Position numbers and translations under genes: made by a program. From Clostridiaceae bacterium Marseille-Q4143 (lineage in GTDB: Bacteria > Bacillota > Clostridia > Lachnospirales > Lachnospiraceae): DNA of 64,000 nt. Position 1 is the first letter of the stretch; each line of letters opens with the position of its first letter. Below the pieces are notes generated by a model that was given only the letters and a program-made list of their open reading frames with translations, was not told the DNA's origin and did not search any database. The stretch lies in NCBI GenBank assembly GCA_018228645.1, contig CP073693.1, positions 1,386,001 through 1,450,000 of the forward strand, in the 5' to 3' direction. Positions 52,016-61,436 of the stretch are shown one piece after another.

Positions 52016-52651
52016 ATGACAGTACTTGAAAAACTGACACTGGCGATAGAGCAGGGACATCCAAATGAAACAGAAGAACTGGTAAGAAAAGCACTGGAAG
52101 AAGGAGTAGATCCGGTTGTGCTTGTGGAAGATGTTATGGTACCGGTTATGCGTGAAGTGGGTGAAAAATATAAAAAACAGCAGGTGGACATACCTGGAAT
52201 ACTCTCGTCTGCAAGAAGTGTTCAGAAAGGGTTTCAAGTTGTCAAGGAACTAAAGGCGGACTATAATCCTACGGAAAGCGGAACGATCATCCTGGGAACG
52301 ATAGAAGGGGATCTTCATGATGTGGGAAAAAATCTGGTAGCCATGATGTTCCGGGGAGCCGGATTCAAAGTAATTGATCTTGGCGTTGATATTTCGGAAA
52401 AACAGTTTTTGAGAGCGGTAAAAGAAAATCCGGATGTGTCTATTGTATGTATTTCTTCCTTGCTCAGCACGACATTGCATGAACTTAAGCAAGTGGTGAA
52501 AGCACTTCGAAAAAATGATCCGAAGCATACATACAAGATTATGATAGGCGGCGGTGCCGTGTCAAAAGAACTTGCTGAACAGATGGGCGCAGATGGCTAT
52601 ACAGATAACTGCGTGGACGCGGCAGAGATGGCAAAAAAATTCGTGCTTTAG
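52016..52651 (+). CDS. Corrinoid protein, second copy
   Basis: The 211-residue protein has the same layout as the one at 43823. A helical cap contains VLVEDVMVPVMREVGEKY. The B12 domain has GDLHDVGKNLVAMMFRGAGF, where the His ligates cobalt, then IDLGVDIS and IMIGGGAVSKELAEQMGADGY. It is the probable methyl acceptor for the UroD-type methyltransferase upstream. The start at 52016 is chosen on family length; GGACAGG is its weak ribosome binding site. The PucR gene follows 19 bp later. Confidence 0.93.
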   Translation: MTVLEKLTLAIEQGHPNETEELVRKALEEGVDPVVLVEDVMVPVMREVGEKYKKQQVDIPGILSSARSVQKGFQVVKELKADYNPTESGTIILGTIEGDLHDVGKNLVAMMFRGAGFKVIDLGVDISEKQFLRAVKENPDVSIVCISSLLSTTLHELKQVVKALRKNDPKHTYKIMIGGGAVSKELAEQMGADGYTDNCVDAAEMAKKFVL

Positions 52652-52670
52652 CAGGGTTGGGGGAAAAGAA

Positions 52671-54206
52671 ATGAAGCTTTCATCCGCATATATCTTGGAA
52701 CAGCTGAAGAAAGAATACAGAGTACAGGATCAAAATAAAATATCAGGGGAGGACGGGTTCTTCCGTCCTCTTTTTTGTCTGGATCATGAAAAGGAGAGTG
52801 CCGGACATATAAAGATTTGTTCCGCAGAAACAGCCGCTTCCGGGGAAGGATGGGGGCAGGATGTTTTGTGGATTCTCTGCGGAAGTGGAAAAAGCAGTAT
52901 TTCTGCACCATATATTCAGATCACCGCTTCAGATACGAAAAATGCAATTTCTTTGGAAGCAAGCGTCCTGAACAGTACCCAGCGTATGTTTGATCGCTGC
53001 GATGAATGGGAAAGAAAACTACAAAAGGAGGTTCTTACTGGAAAAAATCTGCAGACGATTCTGCAGTTTTCAGTGGAGTTCCTGGAAAATCCACTTCTGG
53101 TAATGGGGCTCGATTTTTCGCTTCTGGGAGAGTTCGGAACGAATGCTATGCCGGAAAAGACAAGGCTGTTCCGGTCAGATGGAATTGATGTGGAAGCCAT
53201 GAATGCACTGATGCAAAGCGCGGAATATCAGAAAATGCAGGAATCCAGAGATGTGGTCCTGTTTCCGGAATATATTAATGGTGTTCGGAGCCTGAACCGA
53301 AATCTGTTCCCGGAAGGGAAAAATGTGTGCAGGGTAGTGTTGCATGAATGGAACCGGACATTTACAGAGGGAGATCGCTGCCTTTTTAAGGTACTGGCAG
53401 ATTATCTGGAAATTTTTCTTACTTACAGTTCGGCTCTGACAGGTGAAGATGCACTGGCCAGCATTTTTGAAAAGATTCTAAAAGACAGAACAGCTGACTA
53501 TATGGAAATGAGCAGAAGATTATCTGTATATGGCTGGAACAGTCAGCATACCTATCTGTGCCTGCTTCTGCAGCTTACCTATCTGAACCAGCAAAACCTG
53601 TCTACCAATGCGATCTGTCAGTACATCAAACAAAAATTTCCACAGTCGGTCAGTCTGGTGCTTGAGGGCGAGATTGTAACATTCTTTAATCTGACACTTC
53701 TTGAAAAAGATGAGGAAGAAGTCGGAAGCGTACTGACTTATTTTATCCGGGACAGTTATTTGAAAGCGGGATATTCCAGGTGTGTAAAAGGACACATGTA
53801 TTTTCGCAGGCAGTTTGTCCAGGCGCGCATGGCTCTGGATGTAGGGAGCAGAAACCGTCCCTATGTCTGGATTCACCATTTTGACCAGGTGGTACTGGCC
53901 TATATTATGGAACAGACAACCCGGCGTCTTCCCGCATCCATGATCTGCCATCAGAATCTTTTGAAACTGAAAGCGGCAGATGAAAAAAATAAATCAGAAT
54001 ATATGAAAACCCTGAAAACCTATCTGGATGTAAATTTAAGTGCGACCAGAGCAGCAGAAGAGTTGTTCATTCATAGAAGTACATTCCTTTACAGACTGGA
54101 GAAAATCAAAGAAATTCTGCAGTCCGATTTGGATGATCCGGATGAAATCTTCTATCTGAACTTTTCCTTCCGACTGCTGGAGCAGGAAGAGTCATTGGAA
54201 GAGTAA
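52671..54206 (+). CDS. PucR/CdaR-type transcriptional regulator, second copy
   Basis: The 511-residue regulator is a distant paralogue of the one at 47627. The N-terminal segment KLSSAYILEQLKKEYRVQDQ is typical of PucR proteins near methyltransferase genes. A middle segment contains SYLKAGYSRCVKGHMYFRRQ. The end carries the helix-turn-helix LSATRAAEELFIHRSTFLYRL. It is encoded at the end of the transporter/methyltransferase/corrinoid operon, so it likely controls that operon in response to substrate. GGGGGA precedes the start. Confidence 0.87.
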   Translation: MKLSSAYILEQLKKEYRVQDQNKISGEDGFFRPLFCLDHEKESAGHIKICSAETAASGEGWGQDVLWILCGSGKSSISAPYIQITASDTKNAISLEASVLNSTQRMFDRCDEWERKLQKEVLTGKNLQTILQFSVEFLENPLLVMGLDFSLLGEFGTNAMPEKTRLFRSDGIDVEAMNALMQSAEYQKMQESRDVVLFPEYINGVRSLNRNLFPEGKNVCRVVLHEWNRTFTEGDRCLFKVLADYLEIFLTYSSALTGEDALASIFEKILKDRTADYMEMSRRLSVYGWNSQHTYLCLLLQLTYLNQQNLSTNAICQYIKQKFPQSVSLVLEGEIVTFFNLTLLEKDEEEVGSVLTYFIRDSYLKAGYSRCVKGHMYFRRQFVQARMALDVGSRNRPYVWIHHFDQVVLAYIMEQTTRRLPASMICHQNLLKLKAADEKNKSEYMKTLKTYLDVNLSATRAAEELFIHRSTFLYRLEKIKEILQSDLDDPDEIFYLNFSFRLLEQEESLEE

Positions 54207-54674
54207 GATTCACAAAGCCAAAGCGGAGTGGTGAAATTGCATATGAATTGTTTTGTGAGTGGGCTTCTAACTGGAATGATATCACGTATTTCACATTTAT
54301 CCAGGTTATCAGTGGACAGAAAATGCGTGCAAAAATGAAAAAATAGAAGGTGCCTGGGCAGATAGAAAATAAAAGTTATTTTCTGCCCAATCAGGCAGAG
54401 CAGACACGCGAAAATTCTATAAAAAACAAGTATTGTTGTTTGATTTGGACATATAGAAAATCTGTGCTATCAGATGCCCAGAAAATTAGGGAAATTTGGG
54501 AAAAAGATGCATAAGAATTTCTATATGTCCAATTTGTTTAATTTTTGAAATTATATAGCGCAGAATATTTTTTTCACAGCAAATATTGGGCGTGGAGGGA
54601 CATAAACATTCCATATGTCCAAATGGATCAGCTGTGAGGGAAGTGCTGCCTTCACACAAAATATTCCACAAGGG
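54207..54674. other. Intergenic region with inverted repeats and gene debris
   Basis: The first 140 bases contain an open frame without start (reading GEIAYELFCEWASNWNDI and ending MRAKMKK) that looks like the tail of a lost gene. Then TTGGACATATAGAAA (54445-54459) and TTTCTATATGTCCAA (54518-54532) form a perfect 15-bp inverted repeat 58 bases apart. A third related half-site, TTCCATATGTCCAA, is at 54609-54622. No promoter of the following gene is here; that lies in the next repeat. Confidence 0.55.
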
Positions 54675-54738
54675 GCGAAGGCCATCGTCCAGCCTCCGGT
54701 TGCATGAAACCTTGCAGGAATGGTATGATAAATAAAAA
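54675..54738 (+). repeat. Promoter repeat, copy 1 (partner 55991-56054)
   Basis: This 64-bp segment has only about five differences from its copy 1.3 kb downstream. It contains TTGCAT (54700-54705) and TATGAT (54724-54729), 18 bases apart, a usable promoter for the Spx/ArsC-like gene. Confidence 0.85.
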
Positions 54739-54751
54739 GGAGGCTATACGT

Positions 54752-55099
54752 ATGTTATTTCTTGAATATCCCAAATGCTCCACCTGCCAGAAGGCCAAAA
54801 AATGGTTGGATGAGCATCAGATTTCCTATGAAGACCGCCACATTGTGGAGAACAATCCGACGTTTGAAGAGTTAAAGGACTGGTATGAACGGAGTGGTTT
54901 GCCGTTGAAGAAATTCTTCAATACCAGCGGAATGCTCTACAAAGAAATGAAGCTGAAGGACAAGCTGCCGGAAATGAGCGAGGAGGAGCAGTTAAAACTG
55001 CTGGCGACCAATGGCATGCTGGTAAAGCGTCCTCTGATCGTGGACGGTGACCGGGTGCTGACCGGATTTAAGATGGCAGAGTGGGAAACTCTCTTATGA
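54752..55099 (+). CDS. ArsC/Spx family protein
   Basis: The 115-residue thioredoxin-fold protein has the redox motif in YPKCSTCQKAKKWLDE (Cys-x-x-Cys) and the family pattern LPLKKFFNTSGMLYKE. The end has VKRPLIVDGDRVLTGF, with the Arg-Pro turn before the last strands. It resembles YffB/Spx-like members rather than true arsenate reductases, which use a lone Cys. A redox-sensing or reductase role is likely. AGGAGG is eight bases before the ATG at 54752. Its TGA overlaps the ATG of the J-domain gene. Confidence 0.88.
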   Translation: MLFLEYPKCSTCQKAKKWLDEHQISYEDRHIVENNPTFEELKDWYERSGLPLKKFFNTSGMLYKEMKLKDKLPEMSEEEQLKLLATNGMLVKRPLIVDGDRVLTGFKMAEWETLL

Positions 55100-55974
55100 A
55101 TATAGCGCAGGCGAGGCGTCTTCTTTCCGTCACGGAGGAAGACGATCTTCATTCCCTGAAAAAGAAATACCGGCAGCTTATGAATACCTGTCATCCGGAT
55201 GCGCTGGGGTCAGAAGAGCCGGAGCATATCCGGCGTGCGCAGGAGATTAATGAAGCTTATCAGCTGCTGAAAAATCATCCCCATGCATTTGATTCGATGT
55301 GGAAGCCACAGGAAAAGACCCGTCCAGAGCGGAAGCGGCCCACATGGGCAGGAGTGGTCAATGAACGAGCCTTTTGTGAGCGAAATGTGTATCTTTATTA
55401 CACCATGGAGACAGAGGAAGGACATCCCTATTACTGTGCCGCCAGAGGAAAATACCTGTGGGAGCCGAAGGAAGAGGATTTTCAGTTGTTTCTCATCAGC
55501 ATCCATGAAGTGGTGAAAGAACTCATGGAACATACGGATAAAACGATGGCGGTGAGAAGTCGTCTGTTCCAGTATCTGGCGGAGCAGTTTATTGAGCCGG
55601 TGAAGGTGTTGCGAAAGATAGCGAAGCCGGTACGGCTTGACCAGGAAGGACGGGAAATCTACCGGTTCCGGGCGTATCTGAAAGAAGACCGGCAACATCC
55701 GCTGCGAGAGAAAATGCTTCTGTATCCGAAAGCATTTCAGGGAAGCAGGATTTTGGTACAGGATAAAAACGGAATGGAGTATGGACATCTCTCCTTCGAG
55801 GATGACCGTATTTATTTCTGCATCATTCCCTTATTAAAAGAAAAACTGGCGAGGGTGAAGATGGAAGTCCGCGACAGAAAAGTGATCTTTTATTTTCGAT
55901 TGGAAAAAGAGGCGGAACAGTACCGGATTCCAGACAGAAATCTGGAGATTGCAAAACTGCTTACAAAAGGTTAA
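55096..55974 (+). CDS. J-domain protein
   Basis: The 292-residue protein has an N-terminal J-domain of about 60 residues with the HPD motif in LMNTCHPDALGSEE and the helix EEDDLHSLKKKYRQ before it. J-domains stimulate the ATPase of DnaK/Hsp70. The rest is not the usual DnaJ zinc-finger part. It is a basic beta-rich region with KIAKPVRLDQEGREIYRFR and MLLYPKAFQGSRILVQDKNG, which may bind a client. The start overlaps the stop of the Spx-like gene (ATGA), so the two are coupled. Confidence 0.8.
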   Translation: MNIAQARRLLSVTEEDDLHSLKKKYRQLMNTCHPDALGSEEPEHIRRAQEINEAYQLLKNHPHAFDSMWKPQEKTRPERKRPTWAGVVNERAFCERNVYLYYTMETEEGHPYYCAARGKYLWEPKEEDFQLFLISIHEVVKELMEHTDKTMAVRSRLFQYLAEQFIEPVKVLRKIAKPVRLDQEGREIYRFRAYLKEDRQHPLREKMLLYPKAFQGSRILVQDKNGMEYGHLSFEDDRIYFCIIPLLKEKLARVKMEVRDRKVIFYFRLEKEAEQYRIPDRNLEIAKLLTKG

Positions 55975-55990
55975 GGCCGTGAAGCAGTGA

Positions 55991-56054
55991 GCGAAGGCCA
56001 TTGTCCGGCCTCCGGTTGCATGAAAACCTGCAGGAATGGTATGATAAATAAAAA
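55991..56054 (+). repeat. Promoter repeat, copy 2 (partner 54675-54738)
   Basis: This is the second copy of the 64-bp promoter segment. TTGCAT (56016-56021) and TATGAT (56040-56045) are again 18 bases apart. It lies just before the membrane protein gene. Confidence 0.85.
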
Positions 56055-56076
56055 TGATGTGGCACGGAGGTGAACC

Positions 56077-56985
56077 ATGAATTTTACATTGGATAAGAAG
56101 AAATGTATCTACATAGTGATCTGGCTTTTGATAGGACTTCTTTCCTTTACGGTGCTGGGGAAATATGCATCTGCACCGGAGTCCCATCAGGCGACCATTG
56201 CATCCCTCGATGAGAAGAAGGCGACGGTGTTGGAACTGACGGCGGCCACGACGGCCACATCTGCACTGATTACGTTACTGCCGGGAGACATTGGAACGCC
56301 TATTGCAGAGAAGGTAGCGGATTTGAGTGGCTATCTTTTGATCGTGTTGTGTGCGGTATTTCTGGAAAAGTATCTGGTGACGATTACCGGGTACGCGGCG
56401 TTTAAAATCTTTATTCCGGCGGCGTGTGTGCTGTTTGCGGCAAATATGATGGCGCGGAATCGGAGTGTTGACAAGCTGGCGCGGAGACTTTTGATCTTCG
56501 GTATCTGTATTTTTCTGGTAGTTCCGGCAAGTGTGAAGGTATCAGATCTTATCGAGACCACTTATCAGTCCCAGATCGATGCGACACTGGAGGATGCGAA
56601 GAGTACCCAGGAAATGCTGGAAAACAGCAGCGCCGCGCAGCAGGAGATGGAACAGGCGCAGCAGAGCACAGATCAGAATACAGCGCAGCAGGAAACAGGA
56701 ATCTCCGGCATCTTTGACAAAGCCAAGGATGCCCTTTCCAGTGCGAAGGATTCGGTGACAACAGCGGTGGAAAATGTGACCATTTCTTCGGAAGAACTGG
56801 TACAGAAGGTACAGAATTCCCTGAATCATTTTGTGGAAGCAGTGGCCGTGATGCTGATTACATCCTGTGTGATTCCTATTCTGGTACTTCTGGTATTTTT
56901 CTGGCTGATTAAAGTGTTGCTGGATGTGGATATTTCCGGTGAAAATCCCAAGTCCGGTGTACAACATTTAAATTCTAATACTTGA
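56077..56985 (+). CDS. Hypothetical membrane protein with central coiled coil
   Basis: The 302-residue protein has an N-terminal membrane helix, two or three more helices around 85-150 (LSGYLLIVLCAVFLEKYLVT, IFIPAACVLFAANMM, LLIFGICIFLVVPASVKVS), a Gln/Ser/Ala-rich helical stretch at 165-250, and a last helix (VMLITSCVIPILVLLVFFWL). I do not recognise a family. Its promoter copy matches that of the Spx-like/J-domain pair, so common regulation is likely. CGGAGG precedes the ATG. Confidence 0.7.
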   Translation: MNFTLDKKKCIYIVIWLLIGLLSFTVLGKYASAPESHQATIASLDEKKATVLELTAATTATSALITLLPGDIGTPIAEKVADLSGYLLIVLCAVFLEKYLVTITGYAAFKIFIPAACVLFAANMMARNRSVDKLARRLLIFGICIFLVVPASVKVSDLIETTYQSQIDATLEDAKSTQEMLENSSAAQQEMEQAQQSTDQNTAQQETGISGIFDKAKDALSSAKDSVTTAVENVTISSEELVQKVQNSLNHFVEAVAVMLITSCVIPILVLLVFFWLIKVLLDVDISGENPKSGVQHLNSNT

Positions 56986-57073
56986 TATGCAAATGGATAT
57001 CTGTGAAGCTTGTAATCCGAGTATCAGCGGCTGGAAAATGAGCCAGGTGTAATGAAAGTTTTCGGTGGGAAGT

Positions 57074-58207
57074 TTACACCGACTGTATAAACTGCTCAAT
57101 ATAGTAAAGTGCCGCGCCAATTGCTGGGGTATACTGCCCATGAGTTCCCACAAGAATCTGCGTCGGATCCACTGTAAAAGGCGTGGAACTGTTGATCCGC
57201 TCGGCCAGTTTTGCAATGTCCTCTTCTGTAAAATACGGAGCCAGATAGCCACTGATAATGATGGGCGCATCAATGATCAGGTTCAGATTTTTCATGGCAA
57301 AGGCCAGATGATTCAGGTAATCTTCCCAGATCTGCATTGCCTGAGGAGAAGACTCTTCTCTCAAAAGAGGGAAAAACTCTTTGATGGGAAGTCCGGCAGC
57401 CTGTTCCAGTGCATTGGCGGAGCAATAGGTTTCCAGACAGCCACGGTTTCCACAGTAACATAAGGGACCATCCGGATTGATACACATGTGCTCAATGGTT
57501 CCGCTGTGCATGGAACTTCCCTGATGAATCTGATGGTTGGCAATAACCGCACCGCCTAAGTTCCGGTTGAGCAGAAAAACCACTGCGCTGTCCAGTTCCG
57601 GGTGATTCCACAATTCCAGAGAAGCGGCGGATTTAGAATCGTGTTCCAGATGGCAGGGCCATGGAAGCCGGCTGGAAAAATCGGCCACATTCATACCGGT
57701 ATTTCCCATAATGGTTCCATAAGTAACTGTGCTGTGGTCAGGAGAAGTGATTCCCTGAGTGGCAATGGAGATGCCCAGTATTTTGTCAGCATCATACTGC
57801 TGATTGGAAATAAAATTCTTGATTTCAGAAGCAACCTGTTCATAGTAAGCATCTGTATTTTCATAAGGAAGTGGAATGGTATCCATGCAAAGCGCATTTC
57901 CGTATAAATCCACAATTGTAATATGAAACATCTTTTTCAAAATACCGATTCCGATAGAAATCTTAAAGTCGGGAACAATCCGGATGGCATGTGCTTTTCT
58001 TCCGCCGGTGGATTCAAAATAACCGTTTCGTTCGATCAAACCCTCTTCTTCCAGCAGATTCAGATTCTGGCTGACAGTTGACAATCCCATCTGCAGATCC
58101 TGCACGATTTTCAATTTGGCAGATGCCTTTGCCTTATAAATATATTGATAGACCTTGGAACGGTTGATTTTCTTCAGACTAATCGTCGTTAATCCCTTTT
58201 CACTCAT
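57074..58207 (-). CDS. ROK family transcriptional regulator
   Basis: The 377-residue protein has an N-terminal winged helix (KIVQDLQMGLSTVSQNLNLL, then GLIERNG) and a ROK sugar-kinase-like domain. The zinc site is visible as CYCGNRGCLET with the preceding GTIEHMCINPDGP. Such regulators repress sugar operons and are released by a sugar or sugar acid. It is divergent from the fructuronate-reductase/GntP/PfkB operon, its probable target. Confidence 0.9.
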   Translation of the reverse strand: MSEKGLTTISLKKINRSKVYQYIYKAKASAKLKIVQDLQMGLSTVSQNLNLLEEEGLIERNGYFESTGGRKAHAIRIVPDFKISIGIGILKKMFHITIVDLYGNALCMDTIPLPYENTDAYYEQVASEIKNFISNQQYDADKILGISIATQGITSPDHSTVTYGTIMGNTGMNVADFSSRLPWPCHLEHDSKSAASLELWNHPELDSAVVFLLNRNLGGAVIANHQIHQGSSMHSGTIEHMCINPDGPLCYCGNRGCLETYCSANALEQAAGLPIKEFFPLLREESSPQAMQIWEDYLNHLAFAMKNLNLIIDAPIIISGYLAPYFTEEDIAKLAERINSSTPFTVDPTQILVGTHGQYTPAIGAALYYIEQFIQSV

Positions 58208-58425
58208 AGAATTAAATCCCCCCTGATAACTTTATAAGTTAATGGTAAGTATTACGCTTTATTTCAGTATAGAACAGGAAGATGGTAAAAGTCCACAAAA
58301 ATAGAAAATAAACATTGGTGTAATTGCCAGTAGACGAGCGATTTGCTAACATATATACTAGACTTACAGTTAAGATATAAACATAAGTATTGAATGTAAG
58401 TAAAATAATGAAGGAGGAACAAACT
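58208..58425. promoter_or_regulatory. Divergent promoter region of ROK gene and sugar-acid operon
   Basis: The region has an imperfect dyad AACTTTATAAGTT near 58229 close to the ROK start. On the other side lie AT-rich sequences around ACATATATACTAG, 58350. Either could be the ROK operator. AAGGAGG lies nine bases before the operon's first start codon. Confidence 0.4.
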
Positions 58426-60045
58426 ATGAAGTTGACAATGGCGGGAATCAAAGATCGTGAGGCATGGGAAAAAGCGGGAATTCAGCTGCCGGGATATGAT
58501 GTGGAAGAGGTTTCCGAAAAGGCGAGAAAAGCACCGCGCTGGGTACATTTCGGAATCGGCAATATTTTCCGTGTCTTTATCGGAGGAATTGCAGATGGTC
58601 TTCTGGAAGAAGGTGCTCTGGACAGGGGACTTACTTGTGTGGAGACCTTTGACTATGATGTGGCAGATAAAATTTATGCTCCATATGATAATCTGGGATT
58701 GAGTGTGATTCTGCACGGAGATGGCACCAGAGATTACAAAGTGTTAGGCGCTCTGGCAGAGGCGGTAAAAGCCCAGTCTTCCAATGAAAAGCAGTGGAAC
58801 AGACTGAAAGAAATTTTTGCCGCTCCCTCTCTTCAGCTGGTTTCCTTTACCATTACTGAGAAGGGATATGCGCTGCAGAAAGCAGACGGAACCTGGTTCC
58901 CGTTTGTGGAAGCGGATATTAAGAACGGTCCAGCAAAAGCCACGGGAGCTATGGCAGTTCTGACGGCTATGCTCTATGAACGGTATCAGGCAGGAAAATA
59001 TCCGCTGGCACTGGTTTCCATGGACAACTGCTCCCAGAATGGAGCAAGGCTTCGTCAGTCTGTGCTGACCATGGCGGAAGAATGGAAAAAGGCAGGCTAT
59101 GTGGATGATGGGTTCCTTGCTTATGTGAGTGATGAGAAAATAATCGCATTTCCGTGGACCATGATTGATAAAATCACTCCTCGTCCAAGCGAGCAGATTG
59201 CAGCAGATCTGGAAGCACTGGGAGTGGAAGATATGCAGCCGGTAATCACTGCGAAGAAGACTTACATTGCACCGTTTGTAAATGCGGAAAAACCGCAGTA
59301 TCTGGTGATTGAGGACAGTTTCCCCAATGGACGTCCGGCATTGGAAAAAGGCTTTGGTGTTTACATGGCAGACCGTAAGACGGTCAATCTGGCAGAACGT
59401 ATGAAGGTAACCGTCTGTCTGAATCCGGTTCATTCTGCCACCGGACCGCTGGGAGTTGCCCTTGGATATGAGTTATTTGCTCACATGCTCAATACAGATG
59501 CGGATATGATGAAGATGGCCCGGATGGTTGCTTATGATGAAGGACTTCCGGTGGTACAGGATCCAGGGATTCTCTCACCGCAGGCATTTGTAGATGAACT
59601 TTTTAATGACCGGTTCCCAAATGAATATCTGGGAGATACCAACCTCCGTCTGGCAGTCGATGTATCCCAGATGGTAGGAATTCGCTTCGGAGAGACGATC
59701 AAAGCATATGTGGAAAAATATGGAGATGCATCCAGACTGACAGCACTTCCGCTGGGAATTGCAGGATGGCTTCGTTATATGCTGGCAGTGGATGATGCCG
59801 GTAAGAAATACGAACTTGCACCTGACCCGATGAATGAAGAGATTCAGGAACAGTTAAAGGATATCGTGGTCGGTCAGCCGGAGACTTTTACAGATCAGCT
59901 GAGACCGATTCTTTCCAACGAGCGTCTGTTCTTTATCGATCTTTACAAAGCAGGAGTTGGTGAGAAGGTTGAAAATATGTTCCGTGAGATGATCGCGGGA
60001 CCGGGAGCAATTAAGGCAACCATTCATAAATATGTGAACGCATAG
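58426..60045 (+). CDS. Mannitol dehydrogenase family protein, probable fructuronate reductase
   Basis: The 539-residue enzyme belongs to the long-chain polyol dehydrogenase group (UxuB, UxaB, MtlD). The NAD site is in WVHFGIGNIFRVFIGGIADG, and the catalytic Lys is in VTVCLNPVHSATGPLG or nearby. SMDNCSQNGARLRQSVLTMA is the family signature. It would interconvert D-fructuronate and D-mannonate, or a polyol and ketose. The GntP permease downstream favours a sugar acid. AGGAGG supports 58426 as start. Confidence 0.85.
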   Translation: MKLTMAGIKDREAWEKAGIQLPGYDVEEVSEKARKAPRWVHFGIGNIFRVFIGGIADGLLEEGALDRGLTCVETFDYDVADKIYAPYDNLGLSVILHGDGTRDYKVLGALAEAVKAQSSNEKQWNRLKEIFAAPSLQLVSFTITEKGYALQKADGTWFPFVEADIKNGPAKATGAMAVLTAMLYERYQAGKYPLALVSMDNCSQNGARLRQSVLTMAEEWKKAGYVDDGFLAYVSDEKIIAFPWTMIDKITPRPSEQIAADLEALGVEDMQPVITAKKTYIAPFVNAEKPQYLVIEDSFPNGRPALEKGFGVYMADRKTVNLAERMKVTVCLNPVHSATGPLGVALGYELFAHMLNTDADMMKMARMVAYDEGLPVVQDPGILSPQAFVDELFNDRFPNEYLGDTNLRLAVDVSQMVGIRFGETIKAYVEKYGDASRLTALPLGIAGWLRYMLAVDDAGKKYELAPDPMNEEIQEQLKDIVVGQPETFTDQLRPILSNERLFFIDLYKAGVGEKVENMFREMIAGPGAIKATIHKYVNA

Positions 60046-60063
60046 ATAACAGGGGGAAAGAAA

Positions 60064-61422
60064 ATGACAGAACCGGTATTTGCAGCTGATCCGACGAGAC
60101 TGCTGATTGCCGCGGCAGTGGGAATCATACTTTTATTACTGTTAATCATCAAATTTAAAATTCATCCGGTATTATCGCTGGTAATTTCCGCTCTGTTTAT
60201 CGGACTTGGAGCAGGCATGCCGGTTCCGACGCTGGTGAGCACCGTGGAAAAAGGCGCAGGTGATACGCTGCAGGGAATTGTATTGCTGATCGGGCTTGGT
60301 TCTTTATTTGGAGGGATACTGGAGGTATCCGGAGGTGCGCAGTGCGTTGCTCAGACCTTAATTAACAAATTTGGCGAAAGTAAGGCGGGGATTGCTCTTG
60401 GAATTACCGGACTGGTAGTGGGTACGACGGTTTTCTTTGAGGCAGGTGTTGTGATCCTGATTCCGCTGGCATTTGGCCTGGCAAAGAAAACGAAGAAATC
60501 AACCTTGTATTATGTGATTCCGCTGCTTGCCGGTCTGGCAACCGGATTTGCATTTATCCCGCCGTCGGCCGGTTCCGTGCTGGTTGCGAATATGCTGCAT
60601 GTAGATCTTGGCATTATGATTGCAGTAGGTGTCCCGGTTGGAATCCTTTCCCTGCTTTTTGCCGGAATTTTATGGTCAAAATTTATTGGCTGCCGGATTA
60701 ATCCAGGACTTCCTTCCAATATTCAGGAAGTAAGAGAGGAAGAGGAGGCAAATCTTCCATCCTTTGCCACAGTATTATGCATTATTCTGGTACCATTGAT
60801 TTTGATTTTATGCAGTACGGTTTCTGTGTACATTCCGGGAATTGATGCGGTTCGTCCGGTCCTGGAATTTCTGGGAACACCTTTTGTGGCACTGATTATC
60901 GCGGTACTTCTGGCAATGTATTTTCTGGGTACCAGACAGGGATATGACGGAGAACAGTTAAAGAAGATTCTGGACCGGTCATTGCGTCCTACAGGACAGA
61001 TCCTGCTGGTTATCACAGGGGGCGGAATTATCCGCTGGGTATTGCAGGACTGTGGAATGGGAAATATCATCGGACCGGCGCTGGAGAAAAGCGGACTCCC
61101 GCTGGTGCTGGTAGCATTTCTCATTGCAGCACTGATTCGCGCATCCGTCGGGGCAGCAGTGGTAGCAATGACCATGGCGGCCGGTATTATGGCGGCAATG
61201 CCGGGAGTTGCAGAATTGTCACCCATGTATCTGGCGGCAATGGTCTGTGCAATCAACGGTGGTGCAACGGCATTCAGCCATGTCAATGATTCCGGATTCT
61301 GGCTGGTAGGCTCCCTGTTGGAGATGGATGAAAAGATGACATTGAAGTCCTGGACCATGATGGAGACGATTGTTGGAATTACGGGACTGGTCTGTGGAGT
61401 TGTGATCAGCCTGTTTGCATAG
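60064..61422 (+). CDS. GntP family permease (gluconate/sugar acid:H+ symporter)
   Basis: The 452-residue protein has 12-14 membrane segments. GVGAGMP-like and ALSPMYLAAMVCAINGGATA segments, the internal SHVNDSGFWLV motif near the end, and LIGLGSLFGGILEVSGGAQ are typical of gluconate permeases. It imports gluconate, fructuronate or a related sugar acid. It lies between the dehydrogenase and the kinase gene with GGGGGAAA before its ATG. Confidence 0.9.
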   Translation: MTEPVFAADPTRLLIAAAVGIILLLLLIIKFKIHPVLSLVISALFIGLGAGMPVPTLVSTVEKGAGDTLQGIVLLIGLGSLFGGILEVSGGAQCVAQTLINKFGESKAGIALGITGLVVGTTVFFEAGVVILIPLAFGLAKKTKKSTLYYVIPLLAGLATGFAFIPPSAGSVLVANMLHVDLGIMIAVGVPVGILSLLFAGILWSKFIGCRINPGLPSNIQEVREEEEANLPSFATVLCIILVPLILILCSTVSVYIPGIDAVRPVLEFLGTPFVALIIAVLLAMYFLGTRQGYDGEQLKKILDRSLRPTGQILLVITGGGIIRWVLQDCGMGNIIGPALEKSGLPLVLVAFLIAALIRASVGAAVVAMTMAAGIMAAMPGVAELSPMYLAAMVCAINGGATAFSHVNDSGFWLVGSLLEMDEKMTLKSWTMMETIVGITGLVCGVVISLFA

Positions 61423-61436
61423 TAGGAGGTTAGTCG

